This document shows positions 22,663 through 31,953 of a DNA stretch of 38,401 nt, piece by piece. Position 1 is the stretch's first letter, and each line of letters starts with the position of its first letter. Position numbers and translations under genes: made by a program. The DNA is taken from assembly GCA_026388095.1 (NCBI GenBank), contig JAPLKL010000070.1, positions 1 through 38,401 on the forward strand. The letters are read 5' to 3'. Source of the stretch: Elusimicrobiota bacterium. GTDB lineage: Bacteria; Elusimicrobiota; Elusimicrobia; UBA1565; UBA9628. Below the pieces are notes generated by a model. The model did no database searches. It was given only the letters and a program-made list of their open reading frames with translations, and was not told where the DNA came from.

Positions 22663-23697
22663 CTAATTGCCGAGGAGCTTGTCGAGCAGGCCGCCCAAAG
22701 CGGCCTTGACCCGGGCGTAGTTGGCCTCGATGGAGGAGCCTGAGACCTCAGGGGCGAGCACCGGCGCGCCGCTCTTGAAGCGCTCCACCGCCGGCACGGT
22801 CTGCTCACGGTAGATCTTCATGCGTTCCTTGAAGACGTCGGCCTTGTCGTCGGCCCGGCCGCGCGCCAGGATGCGGCGCAGGAGCTCGCCTTCCGGGACT
22901 TTGAGCTCGATGACGCCGTCCACGCCGGCATCGCCCAGCATCTCCTGCAGGGCCGCGGCCTCCTCGGACCGGCGCGGGAAGCCGTCCAAGATGAAGCCGC
23001 GCTCTTTGATGTCGGACTGGGAGAGGCGCTGGCGGACCACGTCGAGCACCAGCTTGGAGTCCACGAGCTTGCCCGTGGCCATGACCTTGGCCACCTCGGG
23101 ATGGGTCGCCGCGTAGGAGCGCAGAAGCTCGCCCACGGAGATATGCACGACGCCGTATTCCGCCGCGATCTTCTCGGAGTAGGTCCCCTTGCCCGAGCCC
23201 GGGGGCCCCGTGATGATCAGGCGCAGAGGCTTGGACGCGACCGGAGCCGCGGCCGGGGCTTCGGGGACCGAGACCGCGTCCGAGACCGCAGGCTTGGCTC
23301 CGTCGAAGGTGTGCGCGGCCTGGACGGCCAGCGTCTCGACCGGGGTCTCGGGCTGCTGCTTGGCTTCGGAGATCGTCTGCGCGGCCGCGGCCAGGCCGGC
23401 CTGGATCGGCAAGGCCTGGGTCTCGATCGCGGCGGTCTGCGTCAGGGCCGGCGCCGGGGCGGCCAGGACTCTCGGGGCCGGGGCGAAGGGCATGGCCGAC
23501 CAGATGGAGACCAAGGACGGCGCGGCCAAAGTCGGATTGGAGAGGATGTTCAGCGGCTGGAGGATGGAGCCGATGACCGGGACCGGGGTCCCGGGCGAAC
23601 TGCGGCTGATGGTCTGGACCTGGAGGAGCGCGGCCTGGCCCGCGGGCGGGCCCGCGACCAGGAGAAGAGCGGAAAGGATGAATAGCCGGCGCTTCAT
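22663..23697 (-). CDS. Adenylate kinase domain with signal peptide and Ala/Pro-rich linker
   Basis: A 344-residue protein. Residues 1-22 are a clear signal peptide (MKRRLFILSALLLVAGPPAGQA). About 135 Ala/Pro/Thr-rich residues follow. The adenylate kinase domain begins near residue 158: the P-loop GPPGSGKGT is near 164-172, GFILDGFPR is the NMP-binding signature, and a short LID (GRADDKADVFKER) replaces the long zinc LID. Adenylate kinases convert 2 ADP to ATP and AMP in the cytoplasm; a signal peptide implies export to the periplasm, envelope or exterior. No -35 or Shine-Dalgarno is seen; a weak TAAACT -10-like box lies 7 nt before the ATG. Confidence 0.85.
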   Translation of the reverse strand: MKRRLFILSALLLVAGPPAGQAALLQVQTISRSSPGTPVPVIGSILQPLNILSNPTLAAPSLVSIWSAMPFAPAPRVLAAPAPALTQTAAIETQALPIQAGLAAAAQTISEAKQQPETPVETLAVQAAHTFDGAKPAVSDAVSVPEAPAAAPVASKPLRLIITGPPGSGKGTYSEKIAAEYGVVHISVGELLRSYAATHPEVAKVMATGKLVDSKLVLDVVRQRLSQSDIKERGFILDGFPRRSEEAAALQEMLGDAGVDGVIELKVPEGELLRRILARGRADDKADVFKERMKIYREQTVPAVERFKSGAPVLAPEVSGSSIEANYARVKAALGGLLDKLLGN

Positions 23698-23772
23698 CCC
23701 TAATAGTTTAGAGGGGCCGGCCCGAGGGCGCCTGGGTCTATGTGCCTCCCGAAGGGGGGGTCTTTGGGCCTG

Positions 23773-24033
23773 TTAGCGCGTCATGCGATAGATGATGGCG
23801 AGGATGACCCAGACCACGATGCCGACCAAGGCGCCGATCATGCCGGCCCACAGGCCGCCCGGCTTCTCCTTGGGGCCCCTCTGGCCGGGGAATACCTCGT
23901 CGAGGGCGGTGTTGATCTCCTTGGAGGTGTAGCCGCGCTCGCGCAGGACCTGCTCCACCTGGGGCCAGGGGACGGTGCTGGTGTTGTCGCGGATGAACTC
24001 CACGAGCTCGTAGTTCCTTCGCTCTTCATCCAT
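23773..24033 (-). CDS. Small membrane protein of unknown function
   Basis: An 86-residue protein. The N-terminal half is soluble and helical (YELVEFIRDNTSTVPWPQVEQVLRERG is UBA-like in appearance); a Gly/Pro linker leads to one transmembrane helix near 61-81 (about LWAGMIGALVGIVVWVILAII) and a basic end. It lies in a minus-strand series between the adenylate kinase and another small unknown. No family is recognised. Confidence 0.6.
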   Translation of the reverse strand: MDEERRNYELVEFIRDNTSTVPWPQVEQVLRERGYTSKEINTALDEVFPGQRGPKEKPGGLWAGMIGALVGIVVWVILAIIYRMTR

Positions 24034-24082
24034 GGCGCAGGGGGGATTTTAAGTCAATTGGAGCCCGTATGCAAGATGATTC

Positions 24083-24430
24083 CTAGGAGGCCGGGATATG
24101 GGCTTTTTCCAGGCCGCGGTCTATGAGCCGGGCCAGCAGCGCTAGCCGGCGCTGCTGCGGGACCGACAGGGCGCGCCCAGTCCGGCGCGGCACGACCCGG
24201 AAGCGGCGCGTCCTGAGGAAGCACGGCTCGGCTGAACCGGGAGGCATGAGGTCCACGCTCAGGGCCCGGCCGGCCACCACCAACTCCAGCCGGATGGCGC
24301 TGAATCCCGGCTCCTTGACCTCGCGCACCGGCCCGAATCTCACGTCCTTGAAGGCCGCGGGCTTGGCCCGGCGCAGCAGGCCGATGAGGCCTTGGACCGC
24401 GCGGGCCTCGGCAGAGGGCGCCGGACTCAT
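24083..24430 (-). CDS. Hypothetical protein downstream of the GspE-like ATPase
   Basis: A 115-residue soluble protein that begins 6 nt after the stop of the GspE-like gene, so it is probably its operon partner. It has a mixed alpha/beta pattern with many Arg residues and no motif, signal or membrane segment. Function unknown. Confidence 0.55.
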   Translation of the reverse strand: MSPAPSAEARAVQGLIGLLRRAKPAAFKDVRFGPVREVKEPGFSAIRLELVVAGRALSVDLMPPGSAEPCFLRTRRFRVVPRRTGRALSVPQQRRLALLARLIDRGLEKAHIPAS

Positions 24431-24436
24431 GCGGAG

Positions 24437-26077
24437 CTAGGCGGCCAAGCCCCAGCGCTTCGCTTCGGCCACGGAAGTCAGCCCCTCCAGGACGAGCCGG
24501 ACCAGGTTCTCCCGGAACGGCGTCATGCCGTCGGCGCGCGCCGCCTGGAGCCAGTCCTCATCCGAAACGCCGGTCTTGAGCAGGGGCTTGAGTCCCGGGC
24601 CCACGGTCAGGAGCTCGAAGGCCGGGGCCACGCCGCGGAAGCCCGTGTTGAGGCAGGCCGGGCAGCCCACGGGCCGGCCCAGCTTCTGCCCGGCCGGCTC
24701 ACCTCCGAGAAGACTCGATTCCTCGGCCTTGGCCGCGTCCAGCCGGTGGCAGGGGCAAAGACGCCTGGGCAGCCGGTGCGCGCACGCTCCCAGCAGCGCC
24801 TGGCGCACCAGGTCCTGCGCCAGCTCCATGTCGAAGAGCCTGCGCAGGGCGGCCAAGGCGCTGTCGCAGGGCAAGGCGCCCAGCACCAGCACCCCGCGCG
24901 AGGCGGCCTGGAGCGCCTCGCGCATGGTCTCCGGGTCCGCCAGCTCCGCGATGACCAGCACATCCGGCTTGCGCGCCAGCATCCCCTTGAGGAACTCCGC
25001 GTGCTCCTTGGAGGCCGGCTGCGCCACGGAGATGGACACTCCGGGCGCGTCGTAATGGTGATGGGCCAGCAAAGCGAAGGCGTTGCGGCCTTTCTTGGCC
25101 AAGGCCGCGGCCGCGGCGAGCATGGCGGTCTTCTTGCCGGTGCCGGAAAGGCCGGCGTGGAGGATCAGCCCGCCCCTGGAATCGAGCAGCGCCTCGTAGC
25201 GGTCCAGGTCCTTCGGCGCCAGGCCCAGCTCGTGCGGGTCCAGGATGGGCTTGGGCGGCCCCTCCAGGTGGATGTCCACCCGCTCGCCGTGGATGGTGGG
25301 CAGGACGCGGATGATGGCCAGCGGGGTCTGGGACTCCGGGTCCCGGCCGGCCTCGGCCTTGCCTTCCTGCGGCCGGCGTCTCTGGCTGAGGTCCATCCCG
25401 GCCATGGCCTTGAAGCGCGCGGCCAGAGCGCGGTGATAGGGCAAAGACAGCTCCAGGATCGGGACCAGCATGCCGCCCAGGCGGTACTGCAGCAGGCTCA
25501 CCCAGGAGCCGGGCAAAGCCGTGATGTCGCTGGCCCCGCGGCGATGAGCGTCGAGCATGATGATCGAGGCCAGGCGCACCGCGGGATGCGCGGTCCGCGA
25601 GCCCTCGGCCGGCTCCGGCGCGTCGGCCAGCTCGAGGAGCTGGCGCAGGCCCAGGTCGCAGAGCGCCGGGGCCACGGAGCGCAGGATGTCCAGGAGGTCG
25701 TTGAGATTCTCCTCATGGGAGTCCGTGGAGACCAAGGATTCCCCGGCGCAGACCTCGTCGCGGCGGGCCCGCTTCTCCTCGTGGAGCAGGCGCATGAAGG
25801 CCCGGCAGGCCCGTTCCAGGTCCAGGAAAGCCGCGCGCAGGCGGTTGGCCAGCTCGGCCGCGTCGTCGTCCGGCGCCTCGCGCACCATCCGCCCGGCCCG
25901 GGCCGCCCAGGACGAGTAAGGACCTTCGAGGAATCCCTTGGCGGACTCGAAGGCGGCCCAGCGGCCGGCGTGGAACTCCTGGCGCAGGGCCTCCAACTGC
26001 AGGCCCAATATCTCCGCCGCCATGATGGCCGCTTGCTTGAGCTTCTTCGGGTCGGGCGCGGGACTGCCTTCAGGCAT
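24437..26077 (-). CDS. Divergent GspE/PilB-type secretion ATPase
   Basis: A 546-residue relative of the hexameric ATPases that power type II secretion and pilus assembly from the cytoplasmic face of the membrane. GASDI is the entry to the N2 domain; the Walker A is GLSGTGKKT (near 307-315); a CPC/CPAC zinc module lies near 441-474. Key positions differ from the family: the Asp-box Arg region is VDIHL rather than VxLRI; the Walker B/Arg motif is VIAELAD instead of VGEIRD (Glu kept, Arg lost); and the His box is LGALPCD instead of STLHTN. It may be a weakly active or regulatory paralog. Its ATG overlaps the end of the MFS gene by 8 nt. Confidence 0.8.
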   Translation of the reverse strand: MPEGSPAPDPKKLKQAAIMAAEILGLQLEALRQEFHAGRWAAFESAKGFLEGPYSSWAARAGRMVREAPDDDAAELANRLRAAFLDLERACRAFMRLLHEEKRARRDEVCAGESLVSTDSHEENLNDLLDILRSVAPALCDLGLRQLLELADAPEPAEGSRTAHPAVRLASIIMLDAHRRGASDITALPGSWVSLLQYRLGGMLVPILELSLPYHRALAARFKAMAGMDLSQRRRPQEGKAEAGRDPESQTPLAIIRVLPTIHGERVDIHLEGPPKPILDPHELGLAPKDLDRYEALLDSRGGLILHAGLSGTGKKTAMLAAAAALAKKGRNAFALLAHHHYDAPGVSISVAQPASKEHAEFLKGMLARKPDVLVIAELADPETMREALQAASRGVLVLGALPCDSALAALRRLFDMELAQDLVRQALLGACAHRLPRRLCPCHRLDAAKAEESSLLGGEPAGQKLGRPVGCPACLNTGFRGVAPAFELLTVGPGLKPLLKTGVSDEDWLQAARADGMTPFRENLVRLVLEGLTSVAEAKRWGLAA

Positions 26078-27341
26078 GGGCGGCCTCTCTCGGGCGGCTT
26101 TCCTTGGGGATGAACGGGATTACGAGGAAGCCTGGGATGGTGGCCAGGCACACGACCAGGTAGAAGTGCTGGTAGCCCAGGGCCAGCTGGATCTTGCCGC
26201 TGACCATGCCCGGCAGCATCATGCCCAAGGCCATGATGCCGGTGGAGATGGCGTAGTTCGAGGTCGGGTAGGGGCTCTCTCCGGCGCGCATGAGCAGGTA
26301 GACGGTGAAAGCCGAGAAGCCCACGCCGTAGCCGAACTGCTCCGCGGCCACCAGGACCCCGGCCAAGGCCGCGGGCGGCTGGGCGTAGGCCATCCAGAGG
26401 AAGAAGACATCGGGCAGGTGCAAAGCCAGGACCATGGGCCAAAGGCAGCGCTTGAAGCCGTAGCGCGAGATGAGCCAGCCGCCCAAAATGCCGCCCACCA
26501 CCAGGCCGCCGACGCCCACGGTCCCGTAGACCACGCCCACCTGCGAGGTGCTCAGCCCCAGTCCGCCGGCCGAGCGCGGGTCGAGCAAAAAGGGCGCGGC
26601 GAGCTTGACCAGCATGGCCTCGGCCAGCCGGTAGAGCAGGATGAAGGCCAAGGTGGCGCCGATCTTTTCCTGGCGGAAATAGGAGGCCAGGATCTCCCAG
26701 AAGGAGGCCCCTTCGGACTCCTTGCGCGCCGCGGCCCCGTCGCGGTCCGGCCAGGGCAAGGCCCAGCGGTGGTAGAAGACGAAGCCCGCGAACATCACGG
26801 CCGGCACGGCCATGACCAGCGTCCAGCTCATGGGGATGTTCCCGGTGGAGATCTCCAGGATGCCGGCGACGTAGACCAGCAGGCCCGAGCCGAAGATCAT
26901 GGCCAGCCGGTAGAAGGTGGAGCGGATGCCGGCGAAGAGGGCCTGGTCCTCGGGGCTCAAGGCCAGCATGTAGAAGCCGTCGGCCGCGATGTCGTGCGTG
27001 GCCGAGATGAAGGCGCCGACGGTGAAGAAGAACAGGGACATGACGAAGAAGCGGCCGCTGCGCAATGACAGGGCCGCGGCGCCCAGGGCCGCGGCCATGG
27101 CCGCCTGCGTGCCCAGGATCCAGTTGCGCTTGGTGGAGACCATGTCCACGGCGGGGCCCCAGAACATCTTGATGACCCAGGGCAGATAGAGCCAGCTCGT
27201 CCAGAACGCGATGCTGTCGTTGGCGATGCCCAGGCGCTTGTAGAGGATGACCGAGACCGTATTGATGAGGACGTAAGGCAGGCCTTCGGCCAGGTAGAGG
27301 GTGGGGATGAAGCGCCAGGGGCCGGCTTTTACGGGCGGCAT
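26070..27341 (-). CDS. AmpG-like MFS transporter
   Basis: A 423-residue, twelve-helix inner-membrane transporter. LYLAEGLPY near the start, KMFWGPAVDMVSTKRNWILG and HDIAADGFYMLAL resemble AmpG-type permeases, which import peptidoglycan fragments or related sugars; the substrate here is unproven. The start at 27341 is chosen because TGATAGAAT (27357-27349), a good extended -10, ends 7 nt before it and no Shine-Dalgarno is present; a longer reading would start inside the promoter. It lies between pilT and the GspE-like gene. Confidence 0.85.
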   Translation of the reverse strand: MPPVKAGPWRFIPTLYLAEGLPYVLINTVSVILYKRLGIANDSIAFWTSWLYLPWVIKMFWGPAVDMVSTKRNWILGTQAAMAAALGAAALSLRSGRFFVMSLFFFTVGAFISATHDIAADGFYMLALSPEDQALFAGIRSTFYRLAMIFGSGLLVYVAGILEISTGNIPMSWTLVMAVPAVMFAGFVFYHRWALPWPDRDGAAARKESEGASFWEILASYFRQEKIGATLAFILLYRLAEAMLVKLAAPFLLDPRSAGGLGLSTSQVGVVYGTVGVGGLVVGGILGGWLISRYGFKRCLWPMVLALHLPDVFFLWMAYAQPPAALAGVLVAAEQFGYGVGFSAFTVYLLMRAGESPYPTSNYAISTGIMALGMMLPGMVSGKIQLALGYQHFYLVVCLATIPGFLVIPFIPKESRPREAAHA

Positions 27342-27348
27342 GGCCCGG

Positions 27349-27357
27349 ATTCTATCA
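27349..27357 (-). promoter_or_regulatory. Extended -10 of the AmpG-like gene, probably leaderless
   Basis: On the minus strand TGATAGAAT ends 7 nt before the ATG at 27341. No -35 or Shine-Dalgarno is visible. The spacing would place the transcription start on the start codon. Confidence 0.55.
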
Positions 27358-27395
27358 TTAACGACGGCCGTCCGGACCACGATGCGGAGCCGCGT

Positions 27396-28481
27396 TCAGT
27401 TGTGGATCCCGGCGGATTCCCGGGCTCCGTCCCCATGGTTTTTATGCTGGTCGGGGTGGGGCAGGAAGGCTCGGGCCTCCTCGGGCGAGATGCCGTTGCT
27501 GTCGACGAGGGCCCGGATCGCCATTTCCATGGACTGCATGCCCTCGCGTCTGCCGGTCTGGATGACGCCGGGGATCTGGTAAGACTTGGCTTCGCGGATC
27601 AGATTGGAGACGGCCGGCGTCCCGATGAGGATCTCCAGCGCCGCGACCCGGCCGCCCTGCAGGCCGCGCAGGAGGGTCTGCGAGATGACGCCCTGCAGGG
27701 ACTCGGCGAGCATGGTCCGTATCTGGGCCTGCTGGCCGGTGGGGAAGACGTTGATGATGCGGTCCACGGTCTTGGCCGCGCTGCTGGTGTGCAGCGTTCC
27801 GAAGACCAGGTGCCCGGTCTCGGCCGCCGTGATGGCCAGCTCGATGGTCTCCAGGTCGCGCATCTCGCCGACCAAGATGACATCCGGGTCTTCGCGCAAG
27901 GCGGCGCGCAGGGCGGTGGCGAAGGAATCCGTATGGGCGCCCACTTCCCTTTGGTTGACGAGGCTCTTTTGGCAGACATGGACGAACTCGATGGGGTCTT
28001 CGATGGTCAGGATATGATCGGTCTGCGTCCGATTGATATGGTCCACCAAGGCGGCCAGAGTGGTCGATTTCCCGCTGCCGGTGCCGCCGGTCACCAGCAC
28101 GAGGCCTTTGGGCAGGTCGCAGAACCGCAGGATGGATTCGGGCAGGCCCAACTGCTGCACGGTCTTGATCTCGGCCGGGATCAGCCGGAAGACGGCGCTG
28201 ATGCCGAGACGTCCCACGTAGACATTGGCGCGGAAGCGCGCCTGGAGCGCATCCACGGGGTAGGCGAAATCCAGGTCGTGGGTCTTCTCGAATTCCGCGC
28301 GCTGATGGTCCAGCATGATCTCATAGAGGAGAGCGTGGTTCTCCAGCGCGGACATGGGCTCGGGTTGCAAGGGCTTTAGGCTGCCGGCGACGCGTCCGAT
28401 GGGAGGATTGCCGGGCGACAGATGCAGGTCCGAGCCGTTGTGGTCGCGCAGGGTCTTCAGAAGTCGGTCTAGCTTCGCCAT
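27396..28481 (-). CDS. pilT: Type IV pilus retraction ATPase
   Basis: A 361-residue hexameric ATPase that disassembles pili and drives twitching motility and DNA uptake. GSDLHLSPGNPPIGRV is the N-terminal signature, the Walker A GGTGSGKST lies near 132-140, the Walker B/Asp box is DPDVILVGEMRD, TGHLVFGTLHTSSA is the His box, and the C-terminal LIREAKSYQIP is the AIRNLIRE-type motif. All catalytic residues are intact, in contrast to the GspE-like gene nearby. AAGGAG precedes the ATG with a normal gap. The pilus it retracts may be the one encoded at 4679-10367. Confidence 0.94.
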   Translation of the reverse strand: MAKLDRLLKTLRDHNGSDLHLSPGNPPIGRVAGSLKPLQPEPMSALENHALLYEIMLDHQRAEFEKTHDLDFAYPVDALQARFRANVYVGRLGISAVFRLIPAEIKTVQQLGLPESILRFCDLPKGLVLVTGGTGSGKSTTLAALVDHINRTQTDHILTIEDPIEFVHVCQKSLVNQREVGAHTDSFATALRAALREDPDVILVGEMRDLETIELAITAAETGHLVFGTLHTSSAAKTVDRIINVFPTGQQAQIRTMLAESLQGVISQTLLRGLQGGRVAALEILIGTPAVSNLIREAKSYQIPGVIQTGRREGMQSMEMAIRALVDSNGISPEEARAFLPHPDQHKNHGDGARESAGIHN

Positions 28482-28530
28482 CGGTATCGTCTCCTTGGTG
28501 CGGGTGCGGGCTGCCGAGTAAAGACCTGAC

Positions 28531-30177
28531 CTAGTCGAGTTTCTCGTACACCGGCTGATACTGCATCCGGCGCATGTGCTCCAGCAGATGCTTGGGCCGA
28601 GGCTGGTCCGTCAGGCCGCGCGCGTAGGCGACTTCCGCCGTGGCCGCGGCGATGCGGGCCGAGATCTCCCGGATGTGGCTGAGCGCCGGGAAGAGCCGCC
28701 CCTTGGCCAGGTCCTGGGACGAGGTCATCTCCGCCAAGACCTTGGCGGAAGCGAAGAACATCTCGTCCGTGACCCGCTTGGCCTCGCAGACCGCCACTCC
28801 CAGCCCGACGCCCGGGAAGACATAGGCGTTGTTGGACTGGCCGGGCACGAAGGTCTTGCCCTTGTGGTTGCAGGGCGGGAAAGGAGAGCCGCTGGCGAAG
28901 ATCGCGCGGCCGTCGGACCAGTCGTAGGCCTCATGCGCCGTGCATTCCGCCTTGGAGGTCGGGTTGGAGAGCGCGAAGATGATCGGGCGCCGGTTGATCC
29001 TGGTCATCTCGCGGACGATCTCGCGGGTGAACTGCTTGGGCTGCCCGGAGACCCCGATGAGGGCCGTGGGCTTGAGGTCCTTGACCGCGGCCCAGAGGTC
29101 CTTGAGGGGCGCGTGCCGGTGCGCGTAGGGCTTCTTGTGCTCGGCCAGGTCGCCGCGTCCGGACTGCACCAGGCCCTTGGAGTCCACGAACCAGCAGTGC
29201 CCGCGGGCCTCTTCCAGGGAGAGCCCTTCGGCGGCCATCGCGCTCGCGCAGAGCTCCGCGATCCCGATGGCCGCTTCGCCGGCCCCCAGGAAGAGCAGGG
29301 TGTGGTCCGTGAGCTTCCCGCCGGTCAGGCGCAGGGAGCTGTAGAGACCGGCCAGGGCCACCGAAGCGGTGCCCTGGATATCGTCGTTGAAGGTGCAGAT
29401 CCGGTCCCGGTACTTGGCCAGCAGGCGGAAGGCGTTGTGGCCGGCGAAGTCCTCGAACTGGATGAGGACCTTGGGGAAGACCTCCCGGGCCGCGCGGATG
29501 AACTCGTCGACGAAGGCGTCGTAGGCGGCGCCCGTGATCCGCTTCTTGCGGATGCCGATGTAGAGCTGGTCCTTGATGAGCGCCTCGTTGTTGGTCCCTG
29601 CGTCGAGCATGACCGGGAGGCACTGCCGCGGCGGCACTCCCGCGCAGGCCGTATAGAGCGCCAGCTTGCCGACCGGGATGCCCATGCCGTTGGCGCCGAG
29701 GTCGCCCAGGCCCAGGATGCGCTCGCCGTCCGTCACCACGATGACCCGCACGTCGCGGTGCGGCCAGTTGCGCAGGATCCGCTTGATCTGGCCGCGGTAC
29801 TCCCGGGAGATGTACACGCCGCGCGGCCGCCGGTAGATGTGGCCGTAGGCCTGGCAGGCCTGGCCGACCACCGGGGTGTAGATGATGGGCATGGTCTCTT
29901 CGATGTTGTCCACCACCATGCGATAGAACAGGGTCTCGTTGCGGTCCTGCAGGGCCGTCATCATGATGAACTTGCCCAGCGGATCGGTCACTCGGCGGAA
30001 GTTCTCTACCACCCGCGCGGTTTGCTCGGCTATGGTGCTGACATGGGGCGGCAGCAGTCCCAGCAGGCCCAGGCGGAACCGTTCAGCCTCGGTGAAAGCC
30101 GTGCCCCGGTTCTGGCTGGGGTCGCGGAGGATGTCCAGGGCGCGGCGGTTCTTGAAAAGGGGGCGGTGGTTTTTCAT
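28531..30177 (-). CDS. NAD-dependent malic enzyme
   Basis: A 548-residue oxidative decarboxylase converting malate to pyruvate, CO2 and NAD(P)H. Features: YTPVVGQACQAYGHIYRRPRGVYIS (malic enzyme N-domain), VTDGERILGLGDLGANGMGIPVGK, FEDFAGHNAFRLL with metal-binding acidic residues, TFNDDIQGTASVALAG and FLGAGEAAIGIA (nucleotide-binding fold). Its length fits the large SfcA/MaeA type. No clear promoter is visible; TAGCAT 6 nt before the ATG is a weak match to the leaderless pattern. Confidence 0.94.
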   Translation of the reverse strand: MKNHRPLFKNRRALDILRDPSQNRGTAFTEAERFRLGLLGLLPPHVSTIAEQTARVVENFRRVTDPLGKFIMMTALQDRNETLFYRMVVDNIEETMPIIYTPVVGQACQAYGHIYRRPRGVYISREYRGQIKRILRNWPHRDVRVIVVTDGERILGLGDLGANGMGIPVGKLALYTACAGVPPRQCLPVMLDAGTNNEALIKDQLYIGIRKKRITGAAYDAFVDEFIRAAREVFPKVLIQFEDFAGHNAFRLLAKYRDRICTFNDDIQGTASVALAGLYSSLRLTGGKLTDHTLLFLGAGEAAIGIAELCASAMAAEGLSLEEARGHCWFVDSKGLVQSGRGDLAEHKKPYAHRHAPLKDLWAAVKDLKPTALIGVSGQPKQFTREIVREMTRINRRPIIFALSNPTSKAECTAHEAYDWSDGRAIFASGSPFPPCNHKGKTFVPGQSNNAYVFPGVGLGVAVCEAKRVTDEMFFASAKVLAEMTSSQDLAKGRLFPALSHIREISARIAAATAEVAYARGLTDQPRPKHLLEHMRRMQYQPVYEKLD

Positions 30178-30232
30178 GTATTAATGCTACTAATAGTCCA
30201 TCGGGGCTGTACAGAGGGCGGCTGGCGGATTA

Positions 30233-30241
30233 TGTTATCAT
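30233..30241 (+). promoter_or_regulatory. Extended -10 of the lipoprotein SGNH gene, probably leaderless
   Basis: TGTTATCAT ends 6 nt before the ATG at 30248. No -35 or Shine-Dalgarno can be seen. The predicted transcription start coincides with the start codon. Confidence 0.6.
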
Positions 30242-30247
30242 AGCGCG

Positions 30248-31947
30248 ATGAGAGCGCGGCCGACGGTGATCCTGGCGCTGTGCGGGCTTTTGCTGGGCTC
30301 CGGGGCCTGCCGCCGCGAGCCGGCGGCACCGCAGGACCCTTCCAGTGATCCGGGTTATTTCGACTATCTCAACCTGGATGTCTTCCGGCCCCGTTTCGTG
30401 GAGATCCTGGCCGCCGATGGCCGGCTTCACTATGCGACACGATACTATCCGATCGGGCGCAGGGCCCAAGAATTCGCCGCGGAGAAGGAGCCCGGGACCC
30501 GGCGCATCTTCGTGCTGGGCGGTTCCGTGGCCCAGCGCTACGACAGCGATGGGCGCAGACCTCGCCTCCCGGACATTTGGGACGCGGTCTTCCCGGGCGA
30601 GAAGACGGAATTGATCAACTGCGGCTCCACGGGCTATGACAGCAACCGCGACCGGATACGGCTCGAAGAAGTGCTGGGGTACCGGCCCGACGCGGTCGTC
30701 CTCATGAGCGGGGTCAACGAGTCGAAAGCGCTGCCTCGCGCCTGGCTGGCCAAGGCCTATATGGCCTGCGCTGGGATCCCTATCGCGGGCAGGGTCTGCC
30801 GGAAGATCATGGAGGGGGCCATGGCGCTGGAATGGGCCGTCTCGGACCAGAGGAGCCCGAAGAAGTTCGAGAACAACGTCCGGGAGATGGCCCGTTCGGC
30901 GCGCGGACGCGGGGTCACCCTCGTCTTCTGCACGCTCCCGGTCAATCTGCGCGATATGCCGCCGCGGGGCTCCCTGCCGTTGGCCGACGAGGATTTCTTC
31001 GCCGCCTGGGCCGCCTACGAGAACGGCCATGGCCCGCAAGCCGCGCTCCTCTGGAGCGGATATCTGGCCAAGCACCCCGACGACGCCCTGGCGCATTTTT
31101 TCCTCGCGAAGTGCTGCGATCGCGCCGGGGACATCGCGCAGGCCAAGAAACACTACACCTTGGCGGAGAACCTCGGACGGGGCGCTCCCGTTCCGGAGCT
31201 CAACAAGTCCTTGCGGCGCTCGCGGCCGAGGAAGGCCAGGTCGTGGCCGATCTGGAACGGGAGTTCGAAGCCGTCTCGCCCCAAGGCATCATCGGCGGCG
31301 ACATCATGGAGGACGACGTGCATTGGAGCCGTTTCGCCGATCCGCTGGTCAGTCTGACCATCGCCCAGGCCCTGGCCCGGGAGAGGTGCCGGACGGCGGA
31401 TTGCGCGAAGCTGGCCGGACTGGGGAGGACCATCCCGCAGGAGGCGCGCCGCCGATCCGAAGGCGCGGCCGCGCGGAGATCGTGGCAAGGATTCTACAGC
31501 TACATGTGGAAGCCCTTCGCCGAGTACCGGCAGGAGTATTCGGAAAGGGTCGTGGCCCTCATCGAGTCCATCCACCGCGGCAACCCCCAGCTCCTGCGCG
31601 AGGCCATCGGGCTCAAGTCGTGGCTCAAGTCGGCGGCGCGGGAGAATCCCGGCGAGAGCCCCGAGACCATAGAGAAGTGGTGGCCGCCGCTGCTCGCGCA
31701 CGTCGGGGAATTCTTCCGGCGGCGCGGCGATCATGCCCAAGCCCTGCGCTTCTTCGAGGAAGCCCTGCGGCAGGAGCCCCGGCTGGAGGCGGCCCGAATG
31801 TCCCTGGGGGTGACGTATCTGGCGCTGGGGCAGAAGGAGCGCGCCCTGGCCGAGCTGGGCGGCCTGAAAGAGAAGCCGGAGGCGCGCCATTGGATCCGAT
31901 ACTACGAATCCGCGGCGGCCGGCGCCAAGGACCCGCTCCGCCCGTAG
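30248..31947 (+). pseudogene. SGNH/TPR lipoprotein interrupted by a frameshift
   Basis: The lipoprotein signal ends in L-G-S-G-A-C (Cys21). The SGNH-like domain has G-G-S (91-93; the usual Asp is Gly), an NCGS block II (124-127) and SGVNE (154-158) as block III. A TPR-like stretch follows. At about 31207 the frame changes by -1: the first frame (to 31357) turns into low-complexity Arg/Ser sequence, while the second frame carries the natural continuation VLAALAAEEGQVVADL, the catalytic-type EDDVHW block V and a TPR tail to 31947. The joined product would be about 565 residues. It is either a pseudogene or a sequencing error; no slippery heptamer is visible at the junction. Confidence 0.8.
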
Positions 31948-31953
31948 GCCTGG

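Noticed and set aside
23745-23759. CCTCCC-GAA-GGGGGG near the adenylate kinase promoter as another perfect hairpin
   Set aside because: It has a T/G wobble and only six pairs; too weak to place in the hairpin family.
31190-31225. Programmed -1 frameshifting in the SGNH lipoprotein gene
   Set aside because: No slippery heptamer or obvious downstream stimulatory structure; a mutation or error is simpler.
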